From: Acanthosepion esculentum
Lineage: Eukaryota > Mollusca > Cephalopoda > Sepiida > Sepiidae
Direction of reading: 5' to 3'
Assembly: GCA_964036315.1 (NCBI GenBank)
Contig: OZ038496.1
Span: 15,935,149 to 15,999,148 of the forward strand
DNA: 64,000 nucleotides
Both the position numbers and the translations under genes were made by a program. Under the pieces are notes generated by a model. The model ran no database searches, was not told the origin of the DNA, and was given only the letters and a program-made list of their open reading frames with translations. This document shows, one piece after another, positions 32,126 to 43,934 of the stretch (its first letter is position 1; each line of letters opens with the position of its first letter).

Positions 32126-32839
32126 AGACATAGAAACTGATTCAATATTATCATTCCAAAAACATCAATGGTGCTGTCAAAAATTTGAAATAAGATTTAT
32201 TCATAATTGGAGGCAAAGATTTAAAAAAATATAATGATTTTTAATTTTTAATACAATTCTTGTTTACATGGCGTTAAAAATGTTTTATTCGTGTCTGTAA
32301 TTCGTATTTATTTATTTTTCGGAAAAATAAAACGGTTGTTGATGAATCATGTTTGAGTCAGAGAATTTATTTTCAAATTTCTTTGAATGTTCATTTTTAG
32401 TTCAGTTAATAAAAAAGAAAAAAAACGGTGAAAAAAAAAAATTAATGTTTGGGATTGTTGATAATTTTTTTACCATCTCTTGTAAAGTTTGAAATTAGAA
32501 TGTTTAAAAAAAAATATTTTTGATATCATTATAAAAGCAGAGAAATGAACACTCTGCTGCCAAATTTTCACTGCCAAATTTATGCACGTATAGTTCTACT
32601 GTGTATGCTTGGATTTGTGAGTGAGTGCTATGTGTATTGTTTGTGTGCAGATTAATCTATGGGTGTATGCCATCTGTGTGCATGTGGATTGGTTTGTAGT
32701 TGTGGATTTACATATCGGCATGTATTTGTGGGTGTGTTGTGAAGTTGATTTGTATGCAGATCTGTGTGTGCATATTTTAATATTTACTCAGTTGAGTTTA
32801 ATATATTTATTTGTGAGTTTGGTTTGAAATATTATCAAG

Positions 32840-33290
32840 AAATACACTACCCCAGTTAACACAAACAAAAAAAATTAAATTATCTACTACAAAAAAGGCT
32901 AACCTTATCCTCAAAAATAACACCTACAAAATCAAAACTACAAAGAACAGACATTATTTATGAATTCAAATGCCCCTTAAGGAACTGTGTTCCTGATCAA
33001 AGTGAACTCATAAATAATTACATTGGTCACACTACTACATTTCTATCCAGAGACCTTATGTTACACCTATCTGACCACAGCTCCATCAGAACCCATTTAA
33101 ACACACACACAAACCTACCAAACTCTATCCAAAACATACTAGTAGAAAATACAAACATAATAATCTCATCCATATATAAAAAAAAGATTAAAAATAATGG
33201 AAGCCTTAATGATAAAAAAGAAAAAGCCAACACTCAATAATATTAACTACAAACATGGCCACAATGTGCTGACTGTAAGGAAAATAAAAA
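32840..33290 (+). pseudogene. Penelope-like element GIY-YIG fragment and 3' end
   Basis: Plus-strand reading RHYL/IYEFKCPLRNCVPDQSEL then NYIGHTTTFLSRDLMLHLSD, SSIRTHLNTHTNLPNSIQ and ILVENTNIIISSI. The IY.F.CP...YIGHTT..LSR.L..H order is the PLE-type GIY-YIG endonuclease with its Cys-Pro motif. The fragment is followed by AACATGGCCACAATGTGCTG, a 3' block that recurs at 35590. There is no adjacent RT on this strand. Confidence 0.8.
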
Positions 33291-33384
33291 TTTAATTTTT
33301 ATAAAGTTGGGTTTAATCAAATACAGATCTATATGTGTTAGGATATATGCGTGTGTGTGTGTGTGTTTCATATTTTCATTTTTT

Positions 33385-33604
33385 AATCAATTCACCCCAA
33401 GCAAGGAAATAACATCGCTAAGACACAAGGGGTTACTTTGAACAAAAGAAAATGATAAGACTTTAAAATGAACTGGAAACCCAATCCTAAACTGGAAACA
33501 AGGAATAAATCTCTACTCCTGCTCAAAAGATCAGGAAGGAGTGTGAACTGGATGATATGTGCATATATGTGTGTGTCTGTGTAAGTCACCCAGAGGAGAG
33601 CCAT
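33385..33604 (-). repeat. LINE-L 3' end
   Basis: Complement of the family 3' end: TTCACCCCAAGCAAGGAAAT followed by GCTAAGACACAAGGGGTTAC. 33605-34040 holds nothing recognised apart from AT-rich DNA. Confidence 0.7.
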
Positions 33605-34044
33605 GATTAAAAATCTTACTTTGAGGTTATTTTTTTGGATTAATTATTAATCGCATCATAAAAAGGAGAGATAAATTGCATGGCATTTGCAATCCACTCT
33701 CAAGGGAGTAATCTCTTCCGTGTTTTCGAATTAGAGCACATTATTTGCTTTCTTGCATAGTCTATTATAACACCTACTGAACACTTACACTGTTGCATTG
33801 TTATAACATTGTTGCCTGTCTGTGCTGGCCTGTTTGGACAAGATAGGAAAGTTGCCATTTACTGGAAATAAATGACTATAAAAGCACTGACAGTGATTTC
33901 ACATGGATGTGGTCATTTCATTTTAGAAATGCAATACAGACTAAACTAAATGACCCCCCCACCAACATGCAATATAATAATAATGTGTGTTAGTGGCTTT
34001 ACTGCCTTGCTTGGAGGGACACAGATTAAAAAAAAAAGGTTGTG

Positions 34045-34160
34045 TTCGAAATTCCAATAAACGGAAGAAGCCTGAAGCGTACAGCAACCAAAATGTCGTG
34101 AATATGACAATAAAGATGAGGACAACAGTCCAAATAATGCAAATAATACATTTTATAGCA
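34045..34160 (+). repeat. SINE-A tail fragment
   Basis: TTCGAAATTCCAATAAACGG, GAAGCCTGAAGCGTACAG, GACAATAAAGATGAGGACAA: 5'-truncated forward SINE-A. Confidence 0.8.
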
Positions 34161-34189
34161 AAATGACCAACAATACATTTTATCTGTAG

Positions 34190-34262
34190 TTGAAGCTATA
34201 AAACAATATTCAAAATATTTAGATTTCGGCATTAAATAACCCACATAGGTGTTGATATGCCA
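34190..34262 (-). repeat. repeat X, 5' end only
   Basis: Complement of GGCATATCAACACCTATG and GGGTTATTTAATGCCG, the start of repeat X copies at 2096 and 58340. Confidence 0.7.
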
Positions 34263-34289
34263 CTAAACAAAATCAACAAACCAACCAAA

Positions 34290-35440
34290 TCAAAATGGTG
34301 TACTGCTGCCATACCTGATGTGGAGCAGCCCAATCTTCACTTGCTTGTCTTGATAGAGTCTAAAAGCATCTCCGTGGCGTCGTGGGTGATGAATTATTTT
34401 CCATCTTACAGTCCCTTCCCCACAGGCAAGATGCCACAAGCCTCTTGCTACTTTATCACTATTTCTGTGGCATGTATTCTGATGAGCTACATTCCTTCGT
34501 TCCACCAACCCTGACCTTTACAAGCGGAACCCCACCATGCCACGTTCACAAGTGTCTTGATAGAGTCTAAAAGCATCTCCGTGGCGTCGTGGGTGATGAA
34601 TTATTTTCCATCTTACAGTCCCTTCCCCACAGGCAAGATGCCACAAGCCTCTTGCTACTTTATCACTATTTCTGTGGCATGTATTCTGATGAGCTACATT
34701 CCTTCGTTCCACCAACCCTGACCTTTACAAGCGGAACCCCACCATGCCACGTTCACAAGTGTCTTGATAGAGTCTAAAAGCATCTCCGTGGCGTCGTGGG
34801 TGATGAATTATTTTCCATCTTACAGTCCCTTCCCCACAGGCAAGATGCCACAAGCCTCTTGCTACTTTATCACTATTTCTGTGGCATGTATTCTGATGAG
34901 CTACATTCCTTCGTTCCACCAACCCTGACCTTTACAAGCGGAACCCCACCATGCCACGTTCACAAGTGTCTTGATAGAGTCTAAAAGCATCTCCGTGGCG
35001 TCGTGGGTGATGAATTATTTTCCATCTTACAGTCCCTTCCCCACAGGCAAGATGCCACAAGCCTCTTGCTACTTTATCACTATTTCTGTGGCATGTATTC
35101 TGATGAGCTACATTCCTTCGTTCCACCAACCCTGACCTTTACAAGCGGAACCCCACCATGCCACGTTCACAAGTGTGAATCATCCCTATTCTCTTTGTAT
35201 TCCAAATGCAAGCAGTCAGTTCCATTTGAACAACTTCTTCCCGCAAACTGCTGCTTTGTGGAACGGACTTCTGGCAGGATGTTTTCCCCAGTCACTACCT
35301 CTTCAGGTTTAGGGTTAACGGTTATCTTTTCTGTATAGTCCATGAGCTTCACTTCTTGCCTTTTCTTATGCTCATACAACACCACACAGTAACCCTCTAC
35401 CTTGAGTGGCTCTTAGGTCTTATATTGGATGAATATTAAT
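34290..35440 (+). pseudogene. LINE-L-related C-terminal region containing a tandem expansion
   Basis: Plus-strand C-terminal LINE segment (GDELFSILQSLPHRQD, TSLLLLYHYFCGMYSDELHS, PPTLTFTSGTPPCHVHKC) present four times. It then continues once with CKQSVPFEQLLPANCCFVE and the 3' UTR AACCCTCTACCTTGAGTGG and GATGAATATTAATATAAA. An upstream worn start at 34290-34347 belongs to the same element. It is 5'-truncated with no RT catalytic core. Confidence 0.85.
34348..35175 (+). repeat. 207-bp tandem repeat, four near-identical units
   Basis: Units start at 34348, 34555, 34762 and 34969 (TCTTGATAGAGTCTAAAAGC) and end CACGTTCACAAGTG. The period of 207 is divisible by three, so the LINE reading frame is kept from unit to unit except for an in-frame stop in the sequence between motifs. 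Units 1-4 encode identical 50-residue stretches. Confidence 0.97.
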
Positions 35441-35479
35441 ATAAAATATATATGTATATATATAATGCATAATCAACAG

Positions 35480-35690
35480 CAGGCAATGCAAATTTCATGA
35501 AAATGTTTAAATGCATCTACAACGGCAGAAGTTCCAAAAGAAACCTACACAAAAGGTAATTTTTATTACTATGTTATTAACTATGAACAGGGCCACAATG
35601 TGCTGACTGTGTTCGTAAAATAAAACATCACTATAACTGTAGATACATACACACAACCCATATTTCCAGTTAAAAATTAAAAATAAAATC
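35480..35690 (+). repeat. PLE 3'-end-like repeat fragment
   Basis: TATTAACTATGAACAGGGCC and ACAATGTGCTGACTGTG match the block that follows the PLE GIY-YIG fragment at 33240-33285. Confidence 0.6.
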
Positions 35691-35876
35691 ATCCTTGATA
35701 ATGGCTAAAAGTATAGCACTTGGAATTACAGAACATTTGGACAGTTTCTATACACTCTGTGTCCAGAAAAGAAAACACTTGTCCAAACACAAGAAAAATT
35801 AAATAAAATAGTTTAGTTGCAGTACTTTGTCTATTGTCTTTAACGAAACATGTATAAAAGAGGGATTGCTGCCTAA

Positions 35877-35878
<2 letters not shown>

Positions 35879-35925
<47 letters not shown>
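35879..35925. repeat. (AT)n microsatellite
   Basis: Pure AT run, left flank of P2. Confidence 0.97.
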
Positions 35926-35929
<4 letters not shown>

Positions 35930-36148
35930 TGAACATTGAAGTCAACACTCCTGAGGTGACAGGCTGTTTCATGCTGGACGCAATCATCAGGCAGCCTTAC
36001 GATTACATCCAGCATGAAACAGCCTGTCGCTGCTGAGTGTTGACTTCAATGTTCACTTTTATATTTATATTTACATATGCTCTCTCTGATATTCAGCACT
36101 TTATCCCATAAATATAGCACACCTTAAAGCTACATTTCTTCATATATA
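35926..36148. ncRNA. hammerhead-like palindromic element, copy P2
   Basis: Left arm 35926-35992 carries the motif on the minus strand with all core residues: CTGATGA, stem II TTGC/GCAT, GAA, ACAG-C-CTGT then C (GTC cleavage triplet). The right arm, 35995-36060, carries an inverted copy on the plus strand in which CTGATGA has become CTTACGA. The arms end in the outer stem GTGAACATTGAAG/CTTCAATGTTCAC. The roughly 80-bp tail block (TTACATATGCTCTC to TACATTTCTTC) and (AT)n follow. Confidence 0.6.
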
Positions 36149-36318
36149 TATATAAAACAACTAAAAAGTTCCAAATTAAAAAAAATGAATGTTTTTTTTG
36201 TGAAAGTATTTATTTATGTTTTTATATATATATATATATATATATTTGATATTTCAGATCGACCCCAATCTTTCATCAGAAATAACTGTTTTTAGAAGTT
36301 TGTTGACATTACAAGTAG

Positions 36319-36340
36319 CGTCCGTCGCGAGACGCGGACG
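36319..36340. repeat. GC-rich hairpin in AT-rich DNA
   Basis: CGTCCG (36319-36324) and CGGACG (36335-36340) pair around a CpG-rich loop containing TCGCGA. It is followed by GTCACGTGA. Surroundings are strongly AT-rich. Confidence 0.8.
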
Positions 36341-36551
36341 TCACGTGATAACTATGCAACTATGGTCGAATATTTTTAACATAAATCTAACTGTAATAAT
36401 ATTTTAGATGTTTAAAAAAAATTTTTAACTATACCTAAAAAAAAAATTTTTGTTTAACTATTGAAATATTTATAAAGATTTAAAATACCCAGGTCTTTAT
36501 TTAACCCTAGTTTATATGTATTTAAGAAAGTATACGTGGCTTCTCATTATG

Positions 36552-36554
<3 letters not shown>

Positions 36555-36596
<42 letters not shown>
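36555..36596. repeat. (AT)n microsatellite
   Basis: Pure AT run. No gene between 36597 and 36935. Confidence 0.97.
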
Positions 36597-36597
<1 letters not shown>

Positions 36598-36931
36598 TGG
36601 AAACCTTGTTTGCTTTCTCTCATATACATACATGCACACACCTGTAACTGGATGCTGTCATGGTTCATTTGGTTTAAAGATATCTATTTCAACTATGACT
36701 GAGTGTCTGGCCCAGTAACGTAATTATGGAAGTCTCACATCAGTGAGAACATATTTTGTCAAGAAATGTCTTAATAAGACAGAGTAGAGTAGCAGTATAT
36801 AGAGTGTATCAATGTCTTTCTCAAAGGCATTTAACATAAAATGTTTGTCTCAGACAAAATTGGAATTTCCTGCACATCCATACATACATGCATATGTGTA
36901 GGGGTTTGTATGTATATGCATGTATATCTAC

Positions 36932-36935
<4 letters not shown>

Positions 36936-37012
<77 letters not shown>
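36936..37012. repeat. (CT)n then (AT)n microsatellite
   Basis: CTCTCT run followed by an AT run; left flank of P3. Confidence 0.97.
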
Positions 37013-37018
<6 letters not shown>

Positions 37019-37239
37019 TGGACATGGAAGTCAGCACTTAGAGGCGACAGTCTGTTTCATGCTAGTGCAATCGTCAGGCTGTTTTATGCTAGTGCAATCG
37101 CCTGACGATTGCACTAGCATGAAACAGACTGTCGCCTCTAAGTGCTGACTTCCATGTCCACTTTTATATTTACACACGCTCTATCTCTGATATTGAGCAC
37201 TTTACCCCATAAATATAGCACACTTTAAGACTATATTTC

Positions 37240-37242
<3 letters not shown>
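37013..37242. ncRNA. hammerhead-like palindromic element, copy P3
   Basis: Left arm 37013-37079 (minus) and right arm 37100-37166 (plus) are exact inverted copies. Right arm: CTGACGA at 37102-37108, TTGC/GCAT at 37109-37112 and 37117-37120, GAA at 37121-37123, ACAG-A-CTGT at 37124-37132, C at 37133 as predicted cleavage position. The outer stem is GTGGACATGGAAG/CTTCCATGTCCAC. A 20-bp spacer separates the arms. The 80-bp tail block and (AT)n follow. Confidence 0.6.

Positions 37243-37281
<39 letters not shown>
37243..37281. repeat. (AT)n microsatellite
   Basis: Pure AT run, right flank of P3. Confidence 0.97.
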
Positions 37282-37284
<3 letters not shown>

Positions 37285-37289
37285 CATTT

Positions 37290-37980
37290 TATATCTATTA
37301 AATTTATTTCTCATTTTCCTACATTTGAATAATTTTTCACAAATATGATTGTTGTAGATGTGAAAGAAAAAAAAAATTCGTATTAGGTCCAATATAGCAT
37401 TTGGATTTATATTATAATTAAAGAAACTGTCGTAAATAAGCATTTGTTTTATTTTGAAGATTTCCTTAAGGAAAATTTTTTTAAACAAGAAGATTAATTA
37501 ATTTAACCTTTGGTATTAAATTGTTAATAACAGCAAATTTATATGTTTCAGAACGTTTACTTTTGTAGTTTAGGACACAAAAACTGGAATTGGATAACTT
37601 TATATAGGGAAGCAGTAAAATTATTACTTCTAATCAATAAATACATCTGAAAAAGGAATTATTTAATTAATATTTAATTCAATTTTGGTTTGTATGAAAA
37701 TATCTATGTATATTACATAAATAGTGGGTTTATTTAATTCATTAAATATTTTGTTTTCAAGATGGGCCATATAAAATTTAGAGAATAAAGGACCTAAAGA
37801 GGTGCCCATAGCAACACCATCAGTCTGTGTACAGATATTACTTATGGGATCATTCAATGAGATATGTGCACTGCAAGTTATTGATGTTTCTTTTGTTAAT
37901 TTTTAAAGGTGTGAAAAATATAAATTGTTTTATTAACAGGAATATTAGTAAATAGGTTTTCAATGTCTAATGTTGCTAAT
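37290..37980 (-). pseudogene. Penelope-like element reverse transcriptase fragment
   Basis: The minus strand reads CTQTDGVAMGTSLGPLFSKF, YMAHLENKIFNELNKP and YVIYIDIFI. In PLEs this region has the form Q-DGVAMGSPLGP...E...P..Y.RYVDDIF. The catalytic YVDD is changed to YIDI, so it is inactive. Further 3' (to about 37290) are worn remains of the RT-to-endonuclease linker, including a KSKCYIGPN / HIYNNHICEKLFK stretch. The GIY-YIG domain is missing, and the (AT)n next to P3 begins there. 37981-38690 beyond its 5' end has only short ATAC and AC repeats at 38214-38280. Confidence 0.75.
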
Positions 37981-38228
37981 ATTTCATTTTGTGGAGTAAG
38001 GTGCTCTCAACTTATTGTAAAAACTGGATCAATAATATTTATTGATTATCTGTTATGTATTTTTTTATATATATATAAATATAAAACTTGTCACTTAGCT
38101 CATTGATGTTATTTTCGGTATCCTGATTCTGGAGTTTCATACATGCACCCTTCAGCAATCACGCTATCCACTTATCAGGAGATATCAGCAATTCTAATAG
38201 AGTCTGCTGTATATACATACATACATAC

Positions 38229-38263
<35 letters not shown>

Positions 38264-38691
38264 AACATATATATATATATATTTAGTGTATTGGGGCAGC
38301 AGATCATTCATTACATTTGAAACTAGTCACAACACATTGCATTGCATCTAGACATTGGTTCTGTTGTAATACTTTGGTCTATCGCATGGTATGACATGAT
38401 AGAACTGCATCTTAAACTTATGATCTATGCCTGCTACTCTGTGACCATTATCATTGCATACCAATTTCTATGCCAAAATAACAAGATATCAGCTTTGACA
38501 ATAGATATCTTTGTCTCATGTCTGTATAATCACTCTGAGGATGGCTCATTTGAGCAGAAATCTTTGGACCAACTTAATAAAGAAATATCCAAATGTTGGA
38601 CAATTTTTGTCTTTATTTTCACCAGAAATTAAAGCAAACATTCGAATGGCTCATGATCAAACATAATAGATATTCATTGTCTGTTATATTT

Positions 38692-39416
<725 letters not shown>

Positions 39417-39483
<67 letters not shown>
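39417..39483. repeat. (AT)n microsatellite
   Basis: AT run with one G, right flank of P4. 39484-39950 holds no recognised feature. Confidence 0.97.
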
Positions 39484-39485
<2 letters not shown>

Positions 39486-39949
39486 GATAATGATATATAA
39501 ATTTCTTTTGAAGAAAAAGATGTATGACAAATTGTAAAAAAGGTTTTGTGATGCATTTCATCCATTAGGACTTAATTGGAGTGGGTTTGCTGACATTGTT
39601 GTTGACTACACATTCACATAAATGAGAGATGCTGGTAGTTTCAGTATTTTTGAAAGAATTTTTTTTTTTTTTGCAATCGAGCCAAATTCATCTATATTCT
39701 TTTTCTTTTCATCATCTTTGTTATTAAGTATTCTACATTGTGATAACAGAAAATGTGCCAAGAATGGTGAGACATAAGAAATCTGGACATACATGGCTAC
39801 AAGACGTTTTTTCTCATTGGAGTCCATCCTACCCATCTACAAATCTACCATTCATCCATGCATTAAATAGTGTTGTCCTTTATGGTCTGGTGCTTCTGCT
39901 GTTTATCTTGAGGTCCTCGACTAAATCCAAAGATGGATCTGTGATGTGA

Positions 39950-40410
39950 TCCGTTCTGACATTTCAACTTGACTCCAGTCACTTTCTCACAGACGTGATG
40001 TGTCTTCCCTCTGTCTTTTCTACATATATTTTCATGGCATCTGCTCTGATGAGCTATTTTCCCTGGTGCCCTGACTGCATGAATTTAAGTGTGCTATGAG
40101 GTTGGCATCTAGGTCTCACCCTTTTACTGTTAAAACAGTTAAATGTAACCACCTCTTCTACTCCAACAGCTTCTTCTCTTGCACTTCCTGGCATTGGAAC
40201 TCTCTTCCTCTTATTTGATTCCCTGATAACTATAATTTTCAAAAATTCAAATGTAATGTCAATCATCATCTCCTAATGCCTTGATTCCTATTTTTCTTTT
40301 TATCCTTTCCTCAATGCCTCCTATACCCAACCTTTTTTTCTTACCTTCAATCTCTGTAACCCCTTGCATACTAGTGGCACTCCTACCTTGCATGGGGTGA
40401 AATGCTTAAA
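39950..40410 (+). pseudogene. LINE-L C-terminal fragment and 3' end
   Basis: Worn coding sequence (FLTDVMCLPSVFSTYIFMAS, a degenerate LPGIGTLFLL where LWNSLP is expected, then KNSNVMSI) and the 3' end CTACCTTGCATGGGGTGAAA. Confidence 0.75.
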
Positions 40411-40559
40411 AAAAAAGTCTACTACTTACAATATCAATAAGTCCATACTTACAATATTGCTGTTATTAGTCTTGACCTAGCATCTCAATTTCAGTCCCAA
40501 CGCCTTAATGTAGCTTCCCTATAGCTTTTCTATAAATCACTTTCTTGGTAATTGTCATG

Positions 40560-40915
40560 ATGAACTCTCCATTATGGTACTTAGACTCTATGATTTTAAA
40601 TGCAGTACTAGATTGGCAGCTAGGTTTCATCATTTTACAGTTGAAATGGATAGCTATAACCATAAGTTCTATATTAATAATTTCTTCTGTCACACTTCTT
40701 GCTTCTGGAACTCTTTTCTAGCTTCTTGCTTTCCAATCAAGTTTGATCTTCCAAAATTTAAATTCAATGTCAATCGTTATCTTCTGGCCTTTAAATACTG
40801 TTCGTTTATTGTTCTTGCCCAATAATAATTTTTTTTCTTATGTTCTTTCACACTCAGTAACACCCTGTATATTAGTGGCCTTGTTCCCTTGCTTGGGGGG
40901 AAATGATTTAAAAAA
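40560..40915 (+). pseudogene. LINE-L C-terminal fragment and 3' end
   Basis: YINNFFCHTSCFWNSFLASC, then FPIKFDLPKFKFNVNRYLLA, then the 3' end GTTCCCTTGCTTGGGGGGAA. 5'-truncated. 40916-41109 is A/C-rich low-complexity DNA. Confidence 0.85.
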
Positions 40916-41109
40916 AAAAACCCAAAACATGCAAACTAAACACCCCTTAACCCCCCCCCCAAAAAAAAACCACACAAACTAAACACCCCTTGAAAAACCT
41001 GCCCCATGTATACCCTGCCGTAATATATGACGTCATTGCAAACAACACAGGAATCATGCAAACAGGGAAACTTTGAGAGCTGACATTTATGTGGCAGGTT
41101 TGTGCGTGT

Positions 41110-41232
41110 TGAATGCTAAGGGGTTAAGATAGCAAAAAGACAAACTTTACTAAAAGCTAAAAATGATAGGAAATTCTGGAGAGCCATGATTGTCCATGTA
41201 ATGAAAGGACATGATGCATAAAAGAAGAACTG
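41110..41232 (+). repeat. LINE-D 3' end
   Basis: AAATTCTGGAGAGCCATGAT and GCATAAAAGAAGAA tail. 41233-41720 contains only (CT)n/(AT)n at 41516-41545 and unassigned DNA. Confidence 0.75.
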
Positions 41233-41720
41233 GTTTGTGGAAATGGTTTGCATAACATGGATTAAGAGAGCTAGAAAAAGACAAACTTGACTCCATTCCT
41301 TGCATTTGTGACAAAGAATAGAAAGGTGAAACAACCTACTAAAAGTAAGGCTGGAGCAACATCAAAAAACCCGATTGAAGCATGAGACAGTGAAATCAGG
41401 CATGGCTGATCATGTATGAAGGGTAAACATTTAGTCACAAGCCCTCATGGAATTAAGTGAAAATAAGTATGTTGTGGACATTGGAAATGTTCCAAATTTA
41501 AAAACATTTCCATATCTCTCTCTCTCTCTATATATATATATATACATATAAAAAATATCTACATATTTAGTTAAACAAAAAAACATCCTTAATATTGACT
41601 AATAGACTAGATGAAAACACTCAGATTCACTGTATCCCTTTTGCATACTAACACTATTCTTATTTTATGAACTTTTTGCCATATTACTGTTGCTTTGCCT
41701 AGTTTTGACTTGTATATATA

Positions 41721-42830
41721 TGAGGTCAGTCTGAAAAGTAATGAAACTGGGTGTGCTGTATGAGTTTTGGGCGAAAGAGGGATAAGCGTTTTGTGTTATC
41801 ATCTAACATGATATCTTGGGAGTATATAACTGTCATTTTAGCTTTCTGAAACCATTGCATTTATTTATTTATTTATTTTTTTTTGCATGCTTTTGTGGCA
41901 AGACAAATCATAGCTGCTTCACCAGAGTAATGCACCTGCTCACGCCGCCTTGATTTTCTGGCAGATTCTGGCCGAGAAGAACTCTACTGAACTAAAACAA
42001 CCTCCCTATTCACCTGATCTTGCTCCATGTGACTTCCCCCTTTTGCTAAAGGGGATCATCGAGGGGGGGCTCATTTTGAAGGCCTGGAGGCAATCAAGAT
42101 GGACGTAACAATGGAGCTGAGGGGCATCCAAGAAGAATTCTTTCAGCAGTGCATAGAAATACGGCAGAGAAGAATGGAAATGTGCATTAGATTCAAGGGG
42201 GATTACTTTGAAAGGGAAACCATGTACAGTATTTACATTAGTTGGACTATTGTCCTCATCTTTGTCACCATATTTGTCATAACGTTTCGGCCGTTGTACG
42301 CTCCGGCCTTCTTCAGGTGGTTGGAATTTCGAACCGAACCCTTTATTTCGATCACTGGGGTAGACTGTTCTAGTTCCACGAGCCATGTTTGATGGATGTC
42401 AGTTATCAGTTATCTCCTGCTAATTTTCCCTCTTTTGCAGTGGATAAAGGCGTTGGTTAGATCCAGTGACAGACCCAAAGAGTGTGAGTTCAATACCCGG
42501 TTAAGGCAGTGGAGAACTTTCAGAGGGAAAATTAGCAGGAGATAACTGATAACTGACATCCATCAAACATGGTTCGTGGAACTAGAACAGTCTACCCCAG
42601 TGATCGAAATAAAGGGTTCGGTTCGAAATTCCAACCACCTGAAGAAGGCTGGAGCGTACAACGGCCGAAACGTTGTGACAAATATGGCGACAAAGATGAG
42701 GACAATAGTCCGACTAATGTAAATACTGTACATAATACCTCATCTCAGAAATATAGACGGAAACCATGTAGTTTGTTGTTTGGAATTAAAATAAATTATC
42801 TGTGACATCATTCCTATTACTTTTCAGAGA
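41721..42830 (+). mobile_element. mariner-type transposon remnant split by a SINE-A
   Basis: 5' terminus TGAGGTCAGTCTGAAAAGT after TA; 3' terminus at ATTACTTTTCAGAG (42817-42830), its inverted relative. Interior plus-strand sequence encodes QPPYSPDLAPCDFPLLLKG (the SPDLAPCDF block containing the third catalytic Asp of mariner transposases) and, with frame shifts, LDSRGITL near the C-terminus. The first two thirds of the transposase are missing. Confidence 0.8.
42215..42771. mobile_element. SINE-A, foldback copy 4, with 12-bp target duplication
   Basis: GGAAACCATGTA at 42215-42226 and 42760-42771 flanks the element. 42227-42429 is reverse-complement tail and body. 42435-42759 is a forward SINE-A from head (TTGCAGTGGATAAAGGCG) through B box (TGTGAGTTCAATACCCGG) to tail (CTCAGAAATATAGAC). 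The two arms can pair over about 200 bp with an 85-nt tRNA-like loop. It lies inside the mariner. Confidence 0.92.
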
Positions 42831-43660
42831 AACCATGTTTATTATTTTGCCCTATTCTTTTCCTTTCTTTTGCTATTGTTTATTGGAAACTTTGTCAGTT
42901 CCTTTTGTTGGGCATTTTGCCAATTAAACTTAACAATATTTGTCCACACATTTTGAAAAAAAAAACATGGAGGTATAATCTGGACATTTGGTGCCAAAAT
43001 CTTTTTTTAGATAAAATATTGTCTATTCACTCAAATGTAAGAGCAATTTAGAATGATTTATTTAAACTAAGCAGTGTTAGGAGTAAATAACAATTTTCCC
43101 CTTTTCATATCTGCTCCCAAAATCACCCTCTGTCAAACTTACCTTAATTCAAGTAATTTAACTCCTGTTTTGTCCTTAACTCATATTGGATACAGTTTAT
43201 AGAACTTTTTTTTTTTTTATCTGAATATAAAAGTCAAACTTCATGTGTGTTAGAGTTGCCTATCACTTTGCATATCCACCTTGTCTTTTAGGCACCATTT
43301 CCTTTTGGTTTGCCACACTGAATTATCCTTTCTAGAAAGCCCTAATTTCATGCTGACTAGAAACATAGGAAAAGCCAACGATCTCTTGGGTGGTTGGTCA
43401 TTAAGATTTGCATTAGGACATCTCATTCAATGCCAAGAGACTGGAAAACATGCAACATGACTCTATTGCACATGAATAGACAGATGGTTGGTAAACTGTT
43501 CAGTTCACCATCCAATAAATGCATGAATCATTTAACGAATCATAACATTCTATTACTATTTCCGTGTCGTTCATATGAACTTGCCTGGAGTCACATTTGA
43601 AGAAATTAACTTTACCTCTCTCACTATACAATTGTTACTCTGAACAACATATATTTTTTT
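42831..43660. other. no feature recognised
   Basis: About 0.8 kb AT-rich DNA. The 68-codon frame at 43394-43600 has no recognisable family or partner. Confidence 0.55.
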
Positions 43661-43734
43661 TAATTTCCATGGCAATTATAGCTCTCCATAGATTCCTTTT
43701 CTTTATCTGTGGATTGCCATGATTATCCTCGGTA

Positions 43735-43835
43735 AAGATAGTGAAGTAGTTCTCCATTGCCTTCTCCATGGTTTGGGATTCAGAGTAGTTCTACTACTAG
43801 ACTGGCTACCACCCAAAGATAGAGGTCTCCACCTA
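43735..43835 (-). repeat. SINE-B body fragment
   Basis: Complement of the body: GGATTCAGAGTAGTTCTAC and AGACTGGCTACCACCCAAAG correspond to GAATTCAGAGTTGTCC / CTAGACTGGTTGCCAACC of other copies. Confidence 0.55.
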
Positions 43836-43934
43836 CCCTGTTATTTAATCCATATCTTGGAATTTGCATTTTGTTTGTATGTGCATTGATAGAACAACAG
43901 GGATTTGTTCAACAATGTCATCTTTGCTACAGGG

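Noticed and set aside
34470..34482. CTGATGAG as a hammerhead core (also at about 40045)
   Set aside because: These lie in LINE coding sequence with no GAAA partner or flanking stems.
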